From: Pseudomonadota bacterium
Lineage (GTDB): Bacteria; Pseudomonadota; Gammaproteobacteria; Burkholderiales; JABEVD01
Length of the DNA stretch: 53,188 bases
Reading direction: 5' to 3'
NCBI GenBank assembly: GCA_021802545.1
Contig: JAJZRS010000019.1
Span: 1-53,188 of the forward strand
Shown here: piece by piece, positions 34,596 through 43,860 of the stretch
Numbering within the stretch: position 1 is the stretch's first letter
How the letters are laid out: every line of letters starts with the position of its first letter
The notes under the pieces: model-generated
Database searches by the model: none
The model's input: the letters and a program-made list of their open reading frames with translations, nothing else
Told to the model about the DNA's origin: nothing
Position numbers and translations under genes: made by a program

Positions 34596-36044
34596 ATGAA
34601 GATCGATTTCGAAAACAACTGGCCTAAAGACATTTACGACGAGATGCTGGATGGGGACGGGAATCCGCGTCCCATTGCCAGAGCGCTATACGACCATCTC
34701 GCTTCCGTCGGTGACGACACTTTTTCCTCCAGGCTGGCAGCCGTTGATACGGCCATCCTGACAGCCGGCATCACCTTCACGGTTTACACGGATTCGGGCA
34801 ATATCGACCGCGCCTGGCCTTTCGACGTGATCCCGCGCGTCATCGATGCGAACGAATGGCGCGTCGTCGAAAAGGGATTGAAGCAGCGCCTGCACGCCCT
34901 CAATCTCTTCATCACCGACATCTACAACGAGCAGCATATCGTCAGGGACGGCGTTTTCCCCATCGAAGTGCTCAAGGATTCGAAGAATTTCAGGCAGGCG
35001 TGCATCGGCGTCCGTCCGCGCTTCGGCGTGTGGGCGCATGTTTGCGGCACGGACCTTGTCCGCCATTCTGACGGCAAGTTCTACGTTCTAGAGGACAACT
35101 TGAGGGTCCCATCCGGCGTATCCTACATGCTCGAAAACAGGCAGCTCATGAAGCGCCTCTTCCCCGAAGTCTTCGGCCGCTACCGCATCCTGCCCGTTGA
35201 CAATTACACGGCCCAACTCCATGACACGCTGGCGTCCCTCTCCCCCAGGGAAGGGGACCGCCCGGTGATCGCCGTATTGACGCCCGGCATCTACAATTCC
35301 GCATATTTCGAGCACAGCTATCTTGCCCAGCAGATGGGCGCCGAACTCGTCGAAGGCATGGATCTTGTCGTGCCGGAGGACGACTGCGTCTACATGAAGA
35401 CCATCGACGGCCTCGAACGCGTGGATGTCATCTACAGACGGATCGATGACGATTTCCTCGACCCAGAGGTGTTCCGGCCCGATTCGTGCCTCGGCGTCCC
35501 CGGGCTGATGCGTGCATGGAAGGCCGGAAACGTCGGGCTCGCCAACGCCCCCGGTTCAGGCGTCGCCGACGACAAGGTGGTCTACGCCTATGTCCCCAGG
35601 ATGATCGAATACTATCTCGGCGAGAAGCCGATATTGCCGAACGTGCCCAGCTATCTGTGCATGATCGAATCGGAAAGGGAATACGTGCTCGCCAATCTCG
35701 ACAAGCTGGTGGTGAAACCGGCCAACGAATCGGGCGGATACGGCATGCTGATCGGCCCGAGCTCGACGAAGGCAGAGCGTGAAATGTTCAGGGAACTCAT
35801 ACTGGGAAACCCCAGGAACTACATGGCCCAGCCCACGCTTTCGCTTTCCACGGCGCCGACATTTTGCGAAGAAGGCATCGCGTCGCGCCATCTTGATCTC
35901 AGGCCTTTCGTGCTGCAGTCCAACAAGCTTCACGTCACTCAAGGCGGACTCACCCGGGTCGCGCTGAAAAAAGGCTCCCTGGTCGTGAATTCGTCTCAGG
36001 GCGGCGGCAGCAAGGACACCTGGATCGTCGAGGGAGAATACTGA
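34596..36044 (+). CDS. Stand-alone circularly permuted ATP-grasp ligase
   Basis: A 482-aa protein (start at 34596, or 34584 with four more residues) of the type 2 circularly permuted ATP-grasp family. Landmarks are IYDEMLDGDGNPRP, VLEDNLRVPSGVSYMLENR, VDVIYRRIDDDFLDP, LVVKPANESGGYGMLIGP and LTRVALKKGSLVVNSSQGGGSKDTW. Predicted activity is ATP-dependent amide or peptide bond formation; the substrate is unknown. Its stop overlaps the alpha-E start (TGATG). It is a paralogue of the ATP-grasp half of the divergent 837-aa fusion. Confidence 0.93.
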   Translation: MKIDFENNWPKDIYDEMLDGDGNPRPIARALYDHLASVGDDTFSSRLAAVDTAILTAGITFTVYTDSGNIDRAWPFDVIPRVIDANEWRVVEKGLKQRLHALNLFITDIYNEQHIVRDGVFPIEVLKDSKNFRQACIGVRPRFGVWAHVCGTDLVRHSDGKFYVLEDNLRVPSGVSYMLENRQLMKRLFPEVFGRYRILPVDNYTAQLHDTLASLSPREGDRPVIAVLTPGIYNSAYFEHSYLAQQMGAELVEGMDLVVPEDDCVYMKTIDGLERVDVIYRRIDDDFLDPEVFRPDSCLGVPGLMRAWKAGNVGLANAPGSGVADDKVVYAYVPRMIEYYLGEKPILPNVPSYLCMIESEREYVLANLDKLVVKPANESGGYGMLIGPSSTKAEREMFRELILGNPRNYMAQPTLSLSTAPTFCEEGIASRHLDLRPFVLQSNKLHVTQGGLTRVALKKGSLVVNSSQGGGSKDTWIVEGEY

Positions 36045-36991
36045 TGCTGTCCCGGGTTGCGGAAAGCCTCTACTGGATGGCGAGATACATGGAACGCGCC
36101 GAAGATACCGCGCGCCTTATCAACGCAGTGACACTGATGAGCCTGGACATGCCTGCAGGGGCGGAATTCGGCTGGGATTCCCTGCTCAAGGTGGCCGGCC
36201 TCGATCAGTATTTCTTCGATCATTACGAAGAAGCCGACGAATCATCGGTGATGCGTTTTCTGATTTCGGATGAGAAAAATCCGAGTTCCATCATGGCCTC
36301 CATCACCCATGCGAGGGAAAACACGCGCACTTTCAGGGAGGTGCTTCCCTGGGAATCGTGGGAGTGGGTCAACGAACTCTATCTTTACGCCTCCAAGGAA
36401 CTGGACGGCAATCTCGATCGAAGAATCCGCCACGAGGTGCTTCAGGGCATCATTCGGAGAAGGCAAAGCATCGTCGGGCTGCTCGTCGGCACCATGTCGC
36501 GCGATCCTGCGCTGCTGTTTCTCAGCATCGGCCGGAACATGGAGCGGGCCGACATGACGAGCCGCATCCTCGATGTGAGCCATGCATTGATCCTGCCTTC
36601 GGAGGCATCCGACGATCTGCTCTGGATGAACATCCTGAAAGCCTTGTCCGCCTACCAGATGTACAGGCGCCATGTCAGCGTGCACGCCTGCAGCCGGCGG
36701 GTGATCGATTTCCTGCTGAAAGACAGGTCCTTTCCAAGAACGGTCGCGCACTGCCTCAGCGAAATCTCCCGGATACTGACCGGGCTGCCCGATCCCGAGC
36801 CCGTTCTCGCGGCCGTCTCGAAAGCCATCGCGACGCTCGATTCGGCGGACGGCACAGCGCTTGCAAAGGAGGGGCTGCACGAATTCGTCGACAGCATGCA
36901 AAGCGAGATGAACAGCATACACAATGCGCTGAAGTCGCGCTATTTCAGTCTTTCACATCCTGCAGAAGCATCTGAGACAGCCACCCAGTGA
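36044..36991 (+). CDS. Alpha-E domain protein
   Basis: A 315-aa all-helical protein with the family start LSRVAESLYWMARYMERAEDTARLINA and a conserved GRNMERADMTSRILD repeat. Alpha-E proteins always accompany circularly permuted ATP-grasp ligases and are proposed to form a complex with them, though no activity is proven. It is translationally coupled to the ATP-grasp gene. Its TGA adjoins the TGA of the convergent chemoreceptor, making the palindrome TGATCA. Confidence 0.92.
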   Translation: MLSRVAESLYWMARYMERAEDTARLINAVTLMSLDMPAGAEFGWDSLLKVAGLDQYFFDHYEEADESSVMRFLISDEKNPSSIMASITHARENTRTFREVLPWESWEWVNELYLYASKELDGNLDRRIRHEVLQGIIRRRQSIVGLLVGTMSRDPALLFLSIGRNMERADMTSRILDVSHALILPSEASDDLLWMNILKALSAYQMYRRHVSVHACSRRVIDFLLKDRSFPRTVAHCLSEISRILTGLPDPEPVLAAVSKAIATLDSADGTALAKEGLHEFVDSMQSEMNSIHNALKSRYFSLSHPAEASETATQ

Positions 36992-39055
36992 TCAGATCGT
37001 GAAGCTTTTCACGGACTGGCTGAGTTCGCCGGAAAGCGCTTCCAGCGACTCCACCGCCTTCGAAACCTCGACGACTGCTTCGCTGTTCCGCTCGGACATC
37101 TGGGCGACCTTCTCGACATTGACGGCGATCTCGCGACTTGCCTCGCTCTGCTCCTTGATCGAAGCCGAAATGTCTTCGACACCGGAGAGGACCTGATTCG
37201 CCCCGTCGTCGATCTCGACGATCGAAGAACCCGCCTTTTCGGTAAGCACCATCCCTGTTTTCACGACTTCGACGGTCGAAGACATCTCGGAAACAGCCAC
37301 CAGGGTTTCGCTCCTGATCTCCTCGATCGTGGCCGTGATCTCCTGCGTGGCCTTGCCCGTCCTTTCGGCGAGTTTCCTGACTTCGTCGGCGACGACCGCG
37401 AATCCCCGCCCCTGTTCCCCTGCCCTGGCCGCCTCGATCGCCGCATTCAATGCGAGCAGATTGGTCTGGTCGGCTATTTCCTTGATCGACACGGCAACGT
37501 CCTGGATTTCGCTCGATTTCCTGTCGAGCTTCTTGATCGTCTCCGCGGCATTTTCGACGGCGGAGTTGATTTTCCCCATGTCCTCGACGACCTGTCTGAC
37601 GATTCTTCCACCGTCGTCGGCCTTGGTTTTCGAGTTCTCGGACACCCTTCTGACTTCGGACGCGTTTTCGGACACCTGATCGATGCTGACCGTCATCTCT
37701 TCAACTGCGGAAGCCATATTGCTTGCCGCCTCGGATTGCGCATGAGAGCTTCGCGTCACGCCCATCATGGCATGCTTGAGATGGCCCGAACCGTCGTCGA
37801 GCCTGCTGGAAACCGAGCCGATCTGATCGATGATCGCGCCGAGCAATACCTTCGTCGACTGCACCGAGCAGAGGATCTCGCCCATCTCGTCTCGCCCAGA
37901 GATGTCCGTCATGCCGGACATGTTGCCGTTGACGAGGTCGTTGAGATGGGTCTTGATCTCTTCGACGGGTTTGCCGATGAATTTTCTGACGATGAATCCG
38001 ATGAAGAAGAAGAGCAGAACCTGGAGCATGACCTGGCCGACGATGAGTCCGATCATGAACCCGTTCAGCCTCGAAAAATCGCTGCTCATGTCGATCTCGA
38101 TGTCTGAGGCGCCGTTCGCCTTCCCTACCGCACCCTGGTGGCAGATCTGACAGTTCGTTCCGTGAAAGTTGTTCGATTGCAGATAGGGAGTGATCACCCT
38201 GAAAACCGGAATCCCGTTCTTCTTCTCCAGGTCGAAGTACGGTATCGATCTGCCTGCCTTCTCCGATTCCGCTACCGTTGCCTTGACGACGGGATCATCG
38301 AGCCTCTCTTCGGGCAATCCGGGCCCGAATTGCTTCACGACGGCCTCGGTCCTCAAGAGCTTCAAACTTTTCAGCTTCTGCCCGCCGATGATCTTCTCGA
38401 TAAGGAGCTTCCTGTCGTCCGCATTGGATATCGTCCCCGTGATCATCAGCATGTTCGCGCTGTCGATGACCTGCATGGCTGCGGATTCAGCGCGATTTTT
38501 TGCCGAATCCATCATGGTCGCCTTGATCTCCTCGTAGATGAAAAAGGTCGCGATGCCGATGAGTAGGAGCAGGATAGGCTGGATGAGAAGCTGTATCTTC
38601 GTCTGGAGGGAAAGGTTCTTGAATTTGTGAAGGATCGATTTTGTCGAGGGAGGATTTTCCGAACGGTAAAGGGCTTCGGCTTGCGCGACCTCCTCCCTTG
38701 AGGGCTTCTTCCTGAGGCTCAGGTAGCCGACGACCTTGCTTCCTTCCATGATCGGGGAAACGGTCGCCCTGACCCAGTAATGATCCCCGTTCTTGGCCCT
38801 GTTCTTGACGAGCCCGCGCCATGGATGGCCGCTCTTGACCGTCTTCCACAGGTCCTCGAAGGCCCAGGTCGGCATGTCAGGGTGGCGCACGACATTGTGA
38901 TTCTTTCCGACAAGCTCCTCGCGAGAGAAACCGCTGATTTCAACGAACGAATCGTTAGCGTAAGTGACGATTCCCTTCACGTCTGTCTTGGTGATGAAAA
39001 CATCGGACTCGGAATAGTCGATTTCGTGTTGCGTGACTGGAAGGTTCTTTTTCAT
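36992..39055 (-). CDS. Second PAS chemoreceptor with periplasmic c-type haem motif
   Basis: A 687-aa paralogue of the receptor at 15475, alike along its whole length. It has an N-terminal Aer-like PAS ([13 protein letters not shown]), membrane helices at about 153-175 and 335-358, a periplasmic domain with haem motif CQICH (C302, C305, H306), HAMP and a complete signalling domain. It has no signal peptide; the first helix acts as export signal. It is transcribed from an AT-rich region (39056-39238) with no neighbouring che genes. Conservation of CxxCH in both copies supports a real haem. Confidence 0.93.
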   Translation of the reverse strand: MKKNLPVTQHEIDYSESDVFITKTDVKGIVTYANDSFVEISGFSREELVGKNHNVVRHPDMPTWAFEDLWKTVKSGHPWRGLVKNRAKNGDHYWVRATVSPIMEGSKVVGYLSLRKKPSREEVAQAEALYRSENPPSTKSILHKFKNLSLQTKIQLLIQPILLLLIGIATFFIYEEIKATMMDSAKNRAESAAMQVIDSANMLMITGTISNADDRKLLIEKIIGGQKLKSLKLLRTEAVVKQFGPGLPEERLDDPVVKATVAESEKAGRSIPYFDLEKKNGIPVFRVITPYLQSNNFHGTNCQICHQGAVGKANGASDIEIDMSSDFSRLNGFMIGLIVGQVMLQVLLFFFIGFIVRKFIGKPVEEIKTHLNDLVNGNMSGMTDISGRDEMGEILCSVQSTKVLLGAIIDQIGSVSSRLDDGSGHLKHAMMGVTRSSHAQSEAASNMASAVEEMTVSIDQVSENASEVRRVSENSKTKADDGGRIVRQVVEDMGKINSAVENAAETIKKLDRKSSEIQDVAVSIKEIADQTNLLALNAAIEAARAGEQGRGFAVVADEVRKLAERTGKATQEITATIEEIRSETLVAVSEMSSTVEVVKTGMVLTEKAGSSIVEIDDGANQVLSGVEDISASIKEQSEASREIAVNVEKVAQMSERNSEAVVEVSKAVESLEALSGELSQSVKSFTI

Positions 39056-39238
39056 TTTGCCTCTTTTTTACGCAAAACCATGAAAATTTAGAAGTTTTTG
39101 TCAATCTACGCTTGTAATATTATAGTTATATTAAGCTTATATTCATATTCTGAAGTAACATCTGGACCAAATCAAGGTACCATTGATTTGAAAAGGGATA
39201 TTGTATGGCAATTGCATCAAGCTGAAACCCGTTACCCT

Positions 39239-39616
39239 TTATTTCAGCGATGCATGAAAAAACTGAATGGAAAGGAGCTCCCTGAGCTCTTTTTCCGACA
39301 CGGGCATGCAGAAATGATAGCCCTGAACTTCCTTGCAGCCGCATGCCTCCAACAATTCGGCCTGCTCTTCCTTTTCCACCCCTTCTGCGATGACCCCGAG
39401 CGCCTTGAGTTCGTTGAGCGTCGTGACTATCTCAGGGCCATTGTGCATGGCGATGTTTTCCGTGATTTCGAGCGCGAGATAACGCGCATCGAGGCCGGTT
39501 TTTTCGAGAATGCCCGCAACCTTCTCTGGCAGGCCGGGTTGCCTGAACTGCATGGCGGAAAGATTGACGGCCATCCTGATGCCGGGCAGTCCCTGGAGCT
39601 GCATGTCCCTGTTCAC
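39239..39616 (-). pseudogene. EAL-domain remnant with internal deletion
   Basis: About 125 codons of an EAL phosphodiesterase. The readable part runs from the NLSAMQF segment through LALEITENIAM to LNELKALG, then jumps straight to VIAEGVEKEEQ. The whole middle (DDFGTGYS through the KID strand) is missing, and the EAL motif itself lies off the N-terminal end. No ATG start fits (only a GTG), and nothing upstream in frame resembles a GGDEF or EAL start. It must be catalytically dead and is probably decayed from a larger GGDEF-EAL gene. Confidence 0.8.
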
Positions 39617-39658
39617 TCCGCACGCCTTGCATCTCCCAAATACCCGGGGTGAGGATAT

Positions 39659-40219
39659 TCAAATGATTGGCGCCTCCCGGATCATGGACGAGATGATCCT
39701 GTCCAAGGACCGCAAGGCATTTTCAGATGAGTCGTACTGCGCGCGGACAATCGCTCCGTCTATCGCCACGGCAAGGGCTGAGGCCAGCTCGTCGCGATTT
39801 AGTGACTCAGGCAAAAGGCCGGCAATGACGGCCGTCATGTCTTCCTTGTGGCGGCGCGCAATGCAGCCCACCTCGGGCAGGCTTGACGCCAATTCTCCGA
39901 CCGTGTTGATGAAGGCGCAGCCGCGGAATTCCTTGTTCTGGAACCATTCTGCGAAAACGGGCACGAGGGCCATCACATTCGCGCCATGACTTTCGATGGA
40001 TCCCTTGAACCATGCGAGCCAGCGCTCGTGCCGGTATTCGAGATAGGCGCGGATCAAGTCGTTTTTGCTGGGGAAATGGCGATAGAACGTGACCTTGGTG
40101 ACGCCTGATTCGGCGATCACCCTGTCGATCCCGGTTGCGCGGATGCCATGGCTGTAGAAGAGATCATGAGCCCTCAGGAGGATGCGCTCCCTGGCGGGCA
40201 AAACGGAGGCGGGTTTCAT
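39659..40219 (-). CDS. TetR-family repressor
   Basis: A 186-aa repressor. The N-terminal helix-turn-helix is typical ([44 protein letters not shown]), and the C-terminal ligand domain has a family-like Cys (RGCAFIN). The start abuts a divergent region holding two identical-arm operators, so it almost certainly represses itself and the DUF1348 gene opposite. The inducer is unknown. Confidence 0.93.
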   Translation of the reverse strand: MKPASVLPARERILLRAHDLFYSHGIRATGIDRVIAESGVTKVTFYRHFPSKNDLIRAYLEYRHERWLAWFKGSIESHGANVMALVPVFAEWFQNKEFRGCAFINTVGELASSLPEVGCIARRHKEDMTAVIAGLLPESLNRDELASALAVAIDGAIVRAQYDSSENALRSLDRIISSMIREAPII

Positions 40220-40228
40220 GGCGTCATT

Positions 40229-40246
40229 GTAGACAAGCCTGTCTAC
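40229..40246. promoter_or_regulatory. TetR operator 1
   Basis: A perfect inverted repeat GTAGACA-AGCC-TGTCTAC, ten bases upstream of the TetR start codon. The arms are identical to operator 2, 35 bp away centre to centre. Confidence 0.88.
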
Positions 40247-40263
40247 TTCGTATAGCCTTGCAT

Positions 40264-40281
40264 GTAGACAACACTGTCTAC
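40264..40281. promoter_or_regulatory. TetR operator 2
   Basis: A perfect inverted repeat GTAGACA-ACAC-TGTCTAC with arms identical to operator 1 and a different 4-base centre. It lies just before the ribosome site of the DUF1348 gene, so bound TetR would block its promoter. Confidence 0.88.
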
Positions 40282-40296
40282 GTGCAAGGAGAAATC

Positions 40297-40764
40297 ATGG
40301 AAACCAAACCGCCCTTCCCCCCATTCGATCTGGACACGGCAACCCTGAAAGTCCGCATGGCGGAAGATGCCTGGAATTCGCGCGACCCTGACCGTGTTGC
40401 GCTCGTGTATACGGAAGACACGCTGTGGAGAAACAGGGTCGAGTTTCCTGTCGGACGCGAGCAGGTTCGCCAATTCCTGCATCGGAAATGGGCGCGCGAG
40501 CTGGAATACCGCCTGATCAAGGAACTGTGGGGATTCGTAAATGAGCGTATCGCCGTGCGATTCGCTTACGAATGGCATGACGACTCCGGGCAATGGTATC
40601 GCTCGTACGGCAACGAAAATTGGGAATTCAACGCCCATGGATTCATGCAGCGTCGATTTGCCAGCATCAACGATCTGCCCATCAACGAGTCGGACAGGAA
40701 ATTCCGCTGGCCGCTCGGGCCTCGTCCTGATGGCCATCCCGGGCTGAGCGAACTCGGGCTCTGA
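40297..40764 (+). CDS. DUF1348 (NTF2-fold) protein
   Basis: A 155-aa NTF2-like protein of the DUF1348 group, recognised by [26 protein letters not shown], the [14 protein letters not shown] helix and the [11 protein letters not shown]-type strand ending in LPI. Function is unknown. The gene is commonly found beside a divergent TetR regulator, which here has two operators in the shared gap. The ATG at 40297 follows AAGGAGAA. Confidence 0.9.
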   Translation: METKPPFPPFDLDTATLKVRMAEDAWNSRDPDRVALVYTEDTLWRNRVEFPVGREQVRQFLHRKWARELEYRLIKELWGFVNERIAVRFAYEWHDDSGQWYRSYGNENWEFNAHGFMQRRFASINDLPINESDRKFRWPLGPRPDGHPGLSELGL

Positions 40765-40801
40765 CTGCCGCTCTTGCACCAGCCGTCTTGGAGACGGGAT
40801 A

Positions 40802-43558
40802 TCAAGATGCCGTCAGCAGTTTTTCGAATTCGCACGCCTGGACAGGTTTTGAATAGAGGTATCCCTGCGCATAGTCGCAGCCGAAGGCGTGCAGCAGGTC
40901 GCGCTGCTCGATCGTTTCCACGCCTTCTGCGATCGCCTTTATCCCGAGCTTGTGCGCCATCACGATGATCGCCTCCACCAGCGCCTTGTCGCTCTCTTCT
41001 CTTGTCAGGTTGCGCACGAACGACTGATCGATTTTCAGGTAGTCGATGTGGAACTGCTTCAGGTAGGACAAGGCGGAGTATCCCGTCCCGAAATCGTCGA
41101 TCGACACCTCGATCCCGCTGTTCCGGCATTCAAGGAGCCTCGCCTGCACCATTGCCGACTCCTGCAGCAGCAGTCCCTCGGTAATCTCCATCGTGACCGC
41201 GCCTCCCGGCAATCCGGCCGCTTCGAGCTCCTCGACCCACTGGAATTCCTGTCTTTCGAATTCCACCGGCGAGCGGTTCACGCTCACCTGGATTTCCCGC
41301 TCCAGGCGGCGCTTCCAGTCTGCCGCAGCCGAAATCGACTGAAGGAATACCCAGCTCCCCAGTTCATGGATGATTCCGAATTCCTCGGCCAGAGGAATGA
41401 AATCCGCAGGGCCCACCAACCCGCGCTTCGGATGATTCCACCTCAGAAGCGCCTCGGCCTTCACGATGCGCCCGCTCGAGAGCTCGACGATCGGCTGGTA
41501 GTACACCTCCAGCTCTCCCCTGCTCAAGGCTTGTCTCAGATCGTTGCTCAGCTCGATCTTGTCTTGTATCCTCTGCTGCATCAGCGGGGTGAAATAGCTG
41601 AACATGTTCCGCCCTGCATCCTTCGCCGCATACATGGCCTGATCGGCATGCTTCAGAAGATCTTCGCTGGTCTTCGCATCGTGAGGGTAAAACGCAATGC
41701 CGATGCTGCAGGAAATATGACCCACGCTCTCATCTCCAAGATCGAAGGGCGCCTCGATCTCTTGCAGCACGTTCTGCACCACCCGGTCTATGCTCAACTC
41801 ATCGCCGCACTCCGGCAGAATGATGGTGAACTCATCACCGCCGAGACGCGCGAAAGTGTCCGTGTCGCGCACATGCTGACGGATGCGCCTTGCCGTCTCG
41901 ATCAGCAGGATATCCCCCTTGTCGTGGCCCAGCGTGTCGTTCACCTCCTTGAACCTGTCCAGGTCGATGAACAGCAAGGCCAGCGCAGTATTGTTGCGTT
42001 CCATGCGTTTCAAATCCTGCTTCAACCGGTCCTGAAACAGCTGGCGATTGGGAAGCCCTGTCAGCTGGTCGTGATAAGCCAAATGATGGATCTGATCCTC
42101 CGTCCGCTTGCGGTCGGTGATATCCGTGCACGTGCCGATCCATTCGCGGATGGCGCCGCTCGCATTGAGAACCGGAACCCCGCGTGCATTAAAGTTCCGA
42201 TATTCCCCGTCGTGACGCCTTATCCGGTATTCGGCCTCATAAAGACTGCCTCCTTCGACCGCTTTTGCCCAGGCGGCCGCCGTGCTTTCGCGGTCATCGG
42301 GATGCACCGCATCGAGCCACCCCCATCCCACAAACTTCTCTAGTTTCTGTCCGGTGTATGATCGCCAGTCCGGCATGTCCTGATAGACTTCTCCAGAAGC
42401 ATTGGCATTCCAGACAATCTGGCTGGATGCGGTGACCAGGGACCGGAATCTTTCCTCGCTTTCCCGCAGGGAATTTTCAGCCTGTTTGCGCTTGCTGATG
42501 TCTCGCGACGAACAATACAGGAAACGGGCTCCGTCGATTTCAATCGGCACGGCGCTGACCTCAACATCGAACAGCGCCCCATCTTTGCGCCGATGCACTG
42601 TTTCATACTGGACGTGGGCATTGTTCAGCTCCAGCGCAATGGGAGAGCTGTTATCCCGATTGAAATTGACATCCCAATGTGCAGCGTTCATTCCGACAAT
42701 TTCGTCCCTTGAGTAGCCCAGCATCGTGCAAAAGGAATCGCTCGCCACATGGACAGTACCGGACGAATTCAGGATGTGGATGCCGTCGCTCGCATTGTGC
42801 AGAAAGGTGGCATTCTTGTCCGATTCCTTGATGAGCGCACGAGATGAGTTCACGCGCTGCACCGCCAGTCGGCGGGAAAAAAACAGGCCCAGCCCCACCA
42901 GCAGCACAGTCATTGCAGCCAGGATGACATTGATCAAATGGTCTATTTGGCGGGAAATGACCGCAATCGATGACGAGAATGCCTCCTCCAGGGGGGTCAC
43001 ATCCGTGTTGATGGCATTCAATTCCTGGAAATATCTGGACTTCTTCGCTTCATCAAGCTTCCCCGATTCGATCTGTCGATGCACCGACTTCGCCAGGAGG
43101 GAAAGTTTCAGGATGTCGACATCGGCCCTGGACCAGATCGAAATGGGTTGCTCCATCAGAGGCGTGTGCCCGAAGTAGCGATACAGGCGGATCATCCCGG
43201 GCACGTCATCCGGGAGATTCTTGCCTTCGATGAATCCCTTGTAGGCGGTTTCCAAATCAGGGCTTGCCTGATTCAACGCAAGACGCGCTTCGTGGTCGCC
43301 CAACGGGGCGGCGATATCCGCCAGGAACTCCCTGTAATCCTGATCGGAGTGCGAGGTCAGATAATTTGCGAGAGCGATGTATGCACCCTTTTGCCCTTTT
43401 GACCATAAGCTTTCTCCTCCCACGTATGCGCGCACAGAGGACATCAATTCAAGGCTTACCGCCGTCGCGCCCAGCAGAATGATGATTATGAGTACGAAAG
43501 GCCAGATTGTCTGGACCAACAACCGGTTGACGGATTCAATCGGGCGTTCGTTGTTCAT
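40802..43558 (-). CDS. Membrane PAS-PAS-GGDEF-EAL protein
   Basis: A 918-aa c-di-GMP protein. A first helix (about 18-40) and a second (about 210-232) bracket a periplasmic, helical 4HB-like sensor region. Then come two PAS/PAC modules (about 265-510), GGDEF (LGGDEF, with inhibitory RDTD upstream) and EAL ([30 protein letters not shown]), both with intact motifs. The start at 43558 is preferred because the frame upstream (to 43636) codes unusual Cys-rich residues with no signal. It runs alone, between the DUF1348 gene and the ars operon. Confidence 0.92.
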   Translation of the reverse strand: MNNERPIESVNRLLVQTIWPFVLIIIILLGATAVSLELMSSVRAYVGGESLWSKGQKGAYIALANYLTSHSDQDYREFLADIAAPLGDHEARLALNQASPDLETAYKGFIEGKNLPDDVPGMIRLYRYFGHTPLMEQPISIWSRADVDILKLSLLAKSVHRQIESGKLDEAKKSRYFQELNAINTDVTPLEEAFSSSIAVISRQIDHLINVILAAMTVLLVGLGLFFSRRLAVQRVNSSRALIKESDKNATFLHNASDGIHILNSSGTVHVASDSFCTMLGYSRDEIVGMNAAHWDVNFNRDNSSPIALELNNAHVQYETVHRRKDGALFDVEVSAVPIEIDGARFLYCSSRDISKRKQAENSLRESEERFRSLVTASSQIVWNANASGEVYQDMPDWRSYTGQKLEKFVGWGWLDAVHPDDRESTAAAWAKAVEGGSLYEAEYRIRRHDGEYRNFNARGVPVLNASGAIREWIGTCTDITDRKRTEDQIHHLAYHDQLTGLPNRQLFQDRLKQDLKRMERNNTALALLFIDLDRFKEVNDTLGHDKGDILLIETARRIRQHVRDTDTFARLGGDEFTIILPECGDELSIDRVVQNVLQEIEAPFDLGDESVGHISCSIGIAFYPHDAKTSEDLLKHADQAMYAAKDAGRNMFSYFTPLMQQRIQDKIELSNDLRQALSRGELEVYYQPIVELSSGRIVKAEALLRWNHPKRGLVGPADFIPLAEEFGIIHELGSWVFLQSISAAADWKRRLEREIQVSVNRSPVEFERQEFQWVEELEAAGLPGGAVTMEITEGLLLQESAMVQARLLECRNSGIEVSIDDFGTGYSALSYLKQFHIDYLKIDQSFVRNLTREESDKALVEAIIVMAHKLGIKAIAEGVETIEQRDLLHAFGCDYAQGYLYSKPVQACEFEKLLTAS

Positions 43559-43794
43559 GGCATGGGTCTTTTTGAAGATGCAGTAGCGGACCACACTGCC
43601 CCGGCAAGAGATGCAGGCGAGAGGAAACCAGAACAACCCAACATTGCATAGATGGCCTCTCTTTGGTCGACAAGATCATGACACAGCTTCCCCAAATTCA
43701 ATAATAATCCTCTTCTGGCGGAATTACAGGGCATGGCCAGTTTACGTCCGTTGTACATGCGCAAGTCCGGCAGCGGGTAGAGGCTGCGCCCGGG

Positions 43795-43823
43795 TTGAAT
43801 TGGATCGAGGAATCTGTTTTAAT
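43795..43823 (+). promoter_or_regulatory. ars operon promoter
   Basis: TTGAAT (43795-43800), 17 bp, TTTAAT (43818-43823). Transcription would begin near 43830, next to an inverted repeat that probably binds ArsR. Confidence 0.55.
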
Positions 43824-43833
43824 GCGATTGTTA

Positions 43834-43851
43834 TTTTGATAATTGTCAAAA
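43834..43851. promoter_or_regulatory. Probable ArsR operator
   Basis: An inverted repeat TTTTGA-TAATTG-TCAAAA, 16 of 18 positions symmetric, just downstream of the predicted -10 element and ten bases before the arsR start. AT-rich palindromes with a TCAAA core are typical of ArsR-family operators. Confidence 0.7.
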
Positions 43852-43860
43852 CATCAAACC

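Noticed and set aside
40889-42343. A 484-codon plus-strand frame inside the PAS-GGDEF-EAL gene at 40802
   Set aside because: Antisense shadow; composition mirrors the real gene and no start context is present.
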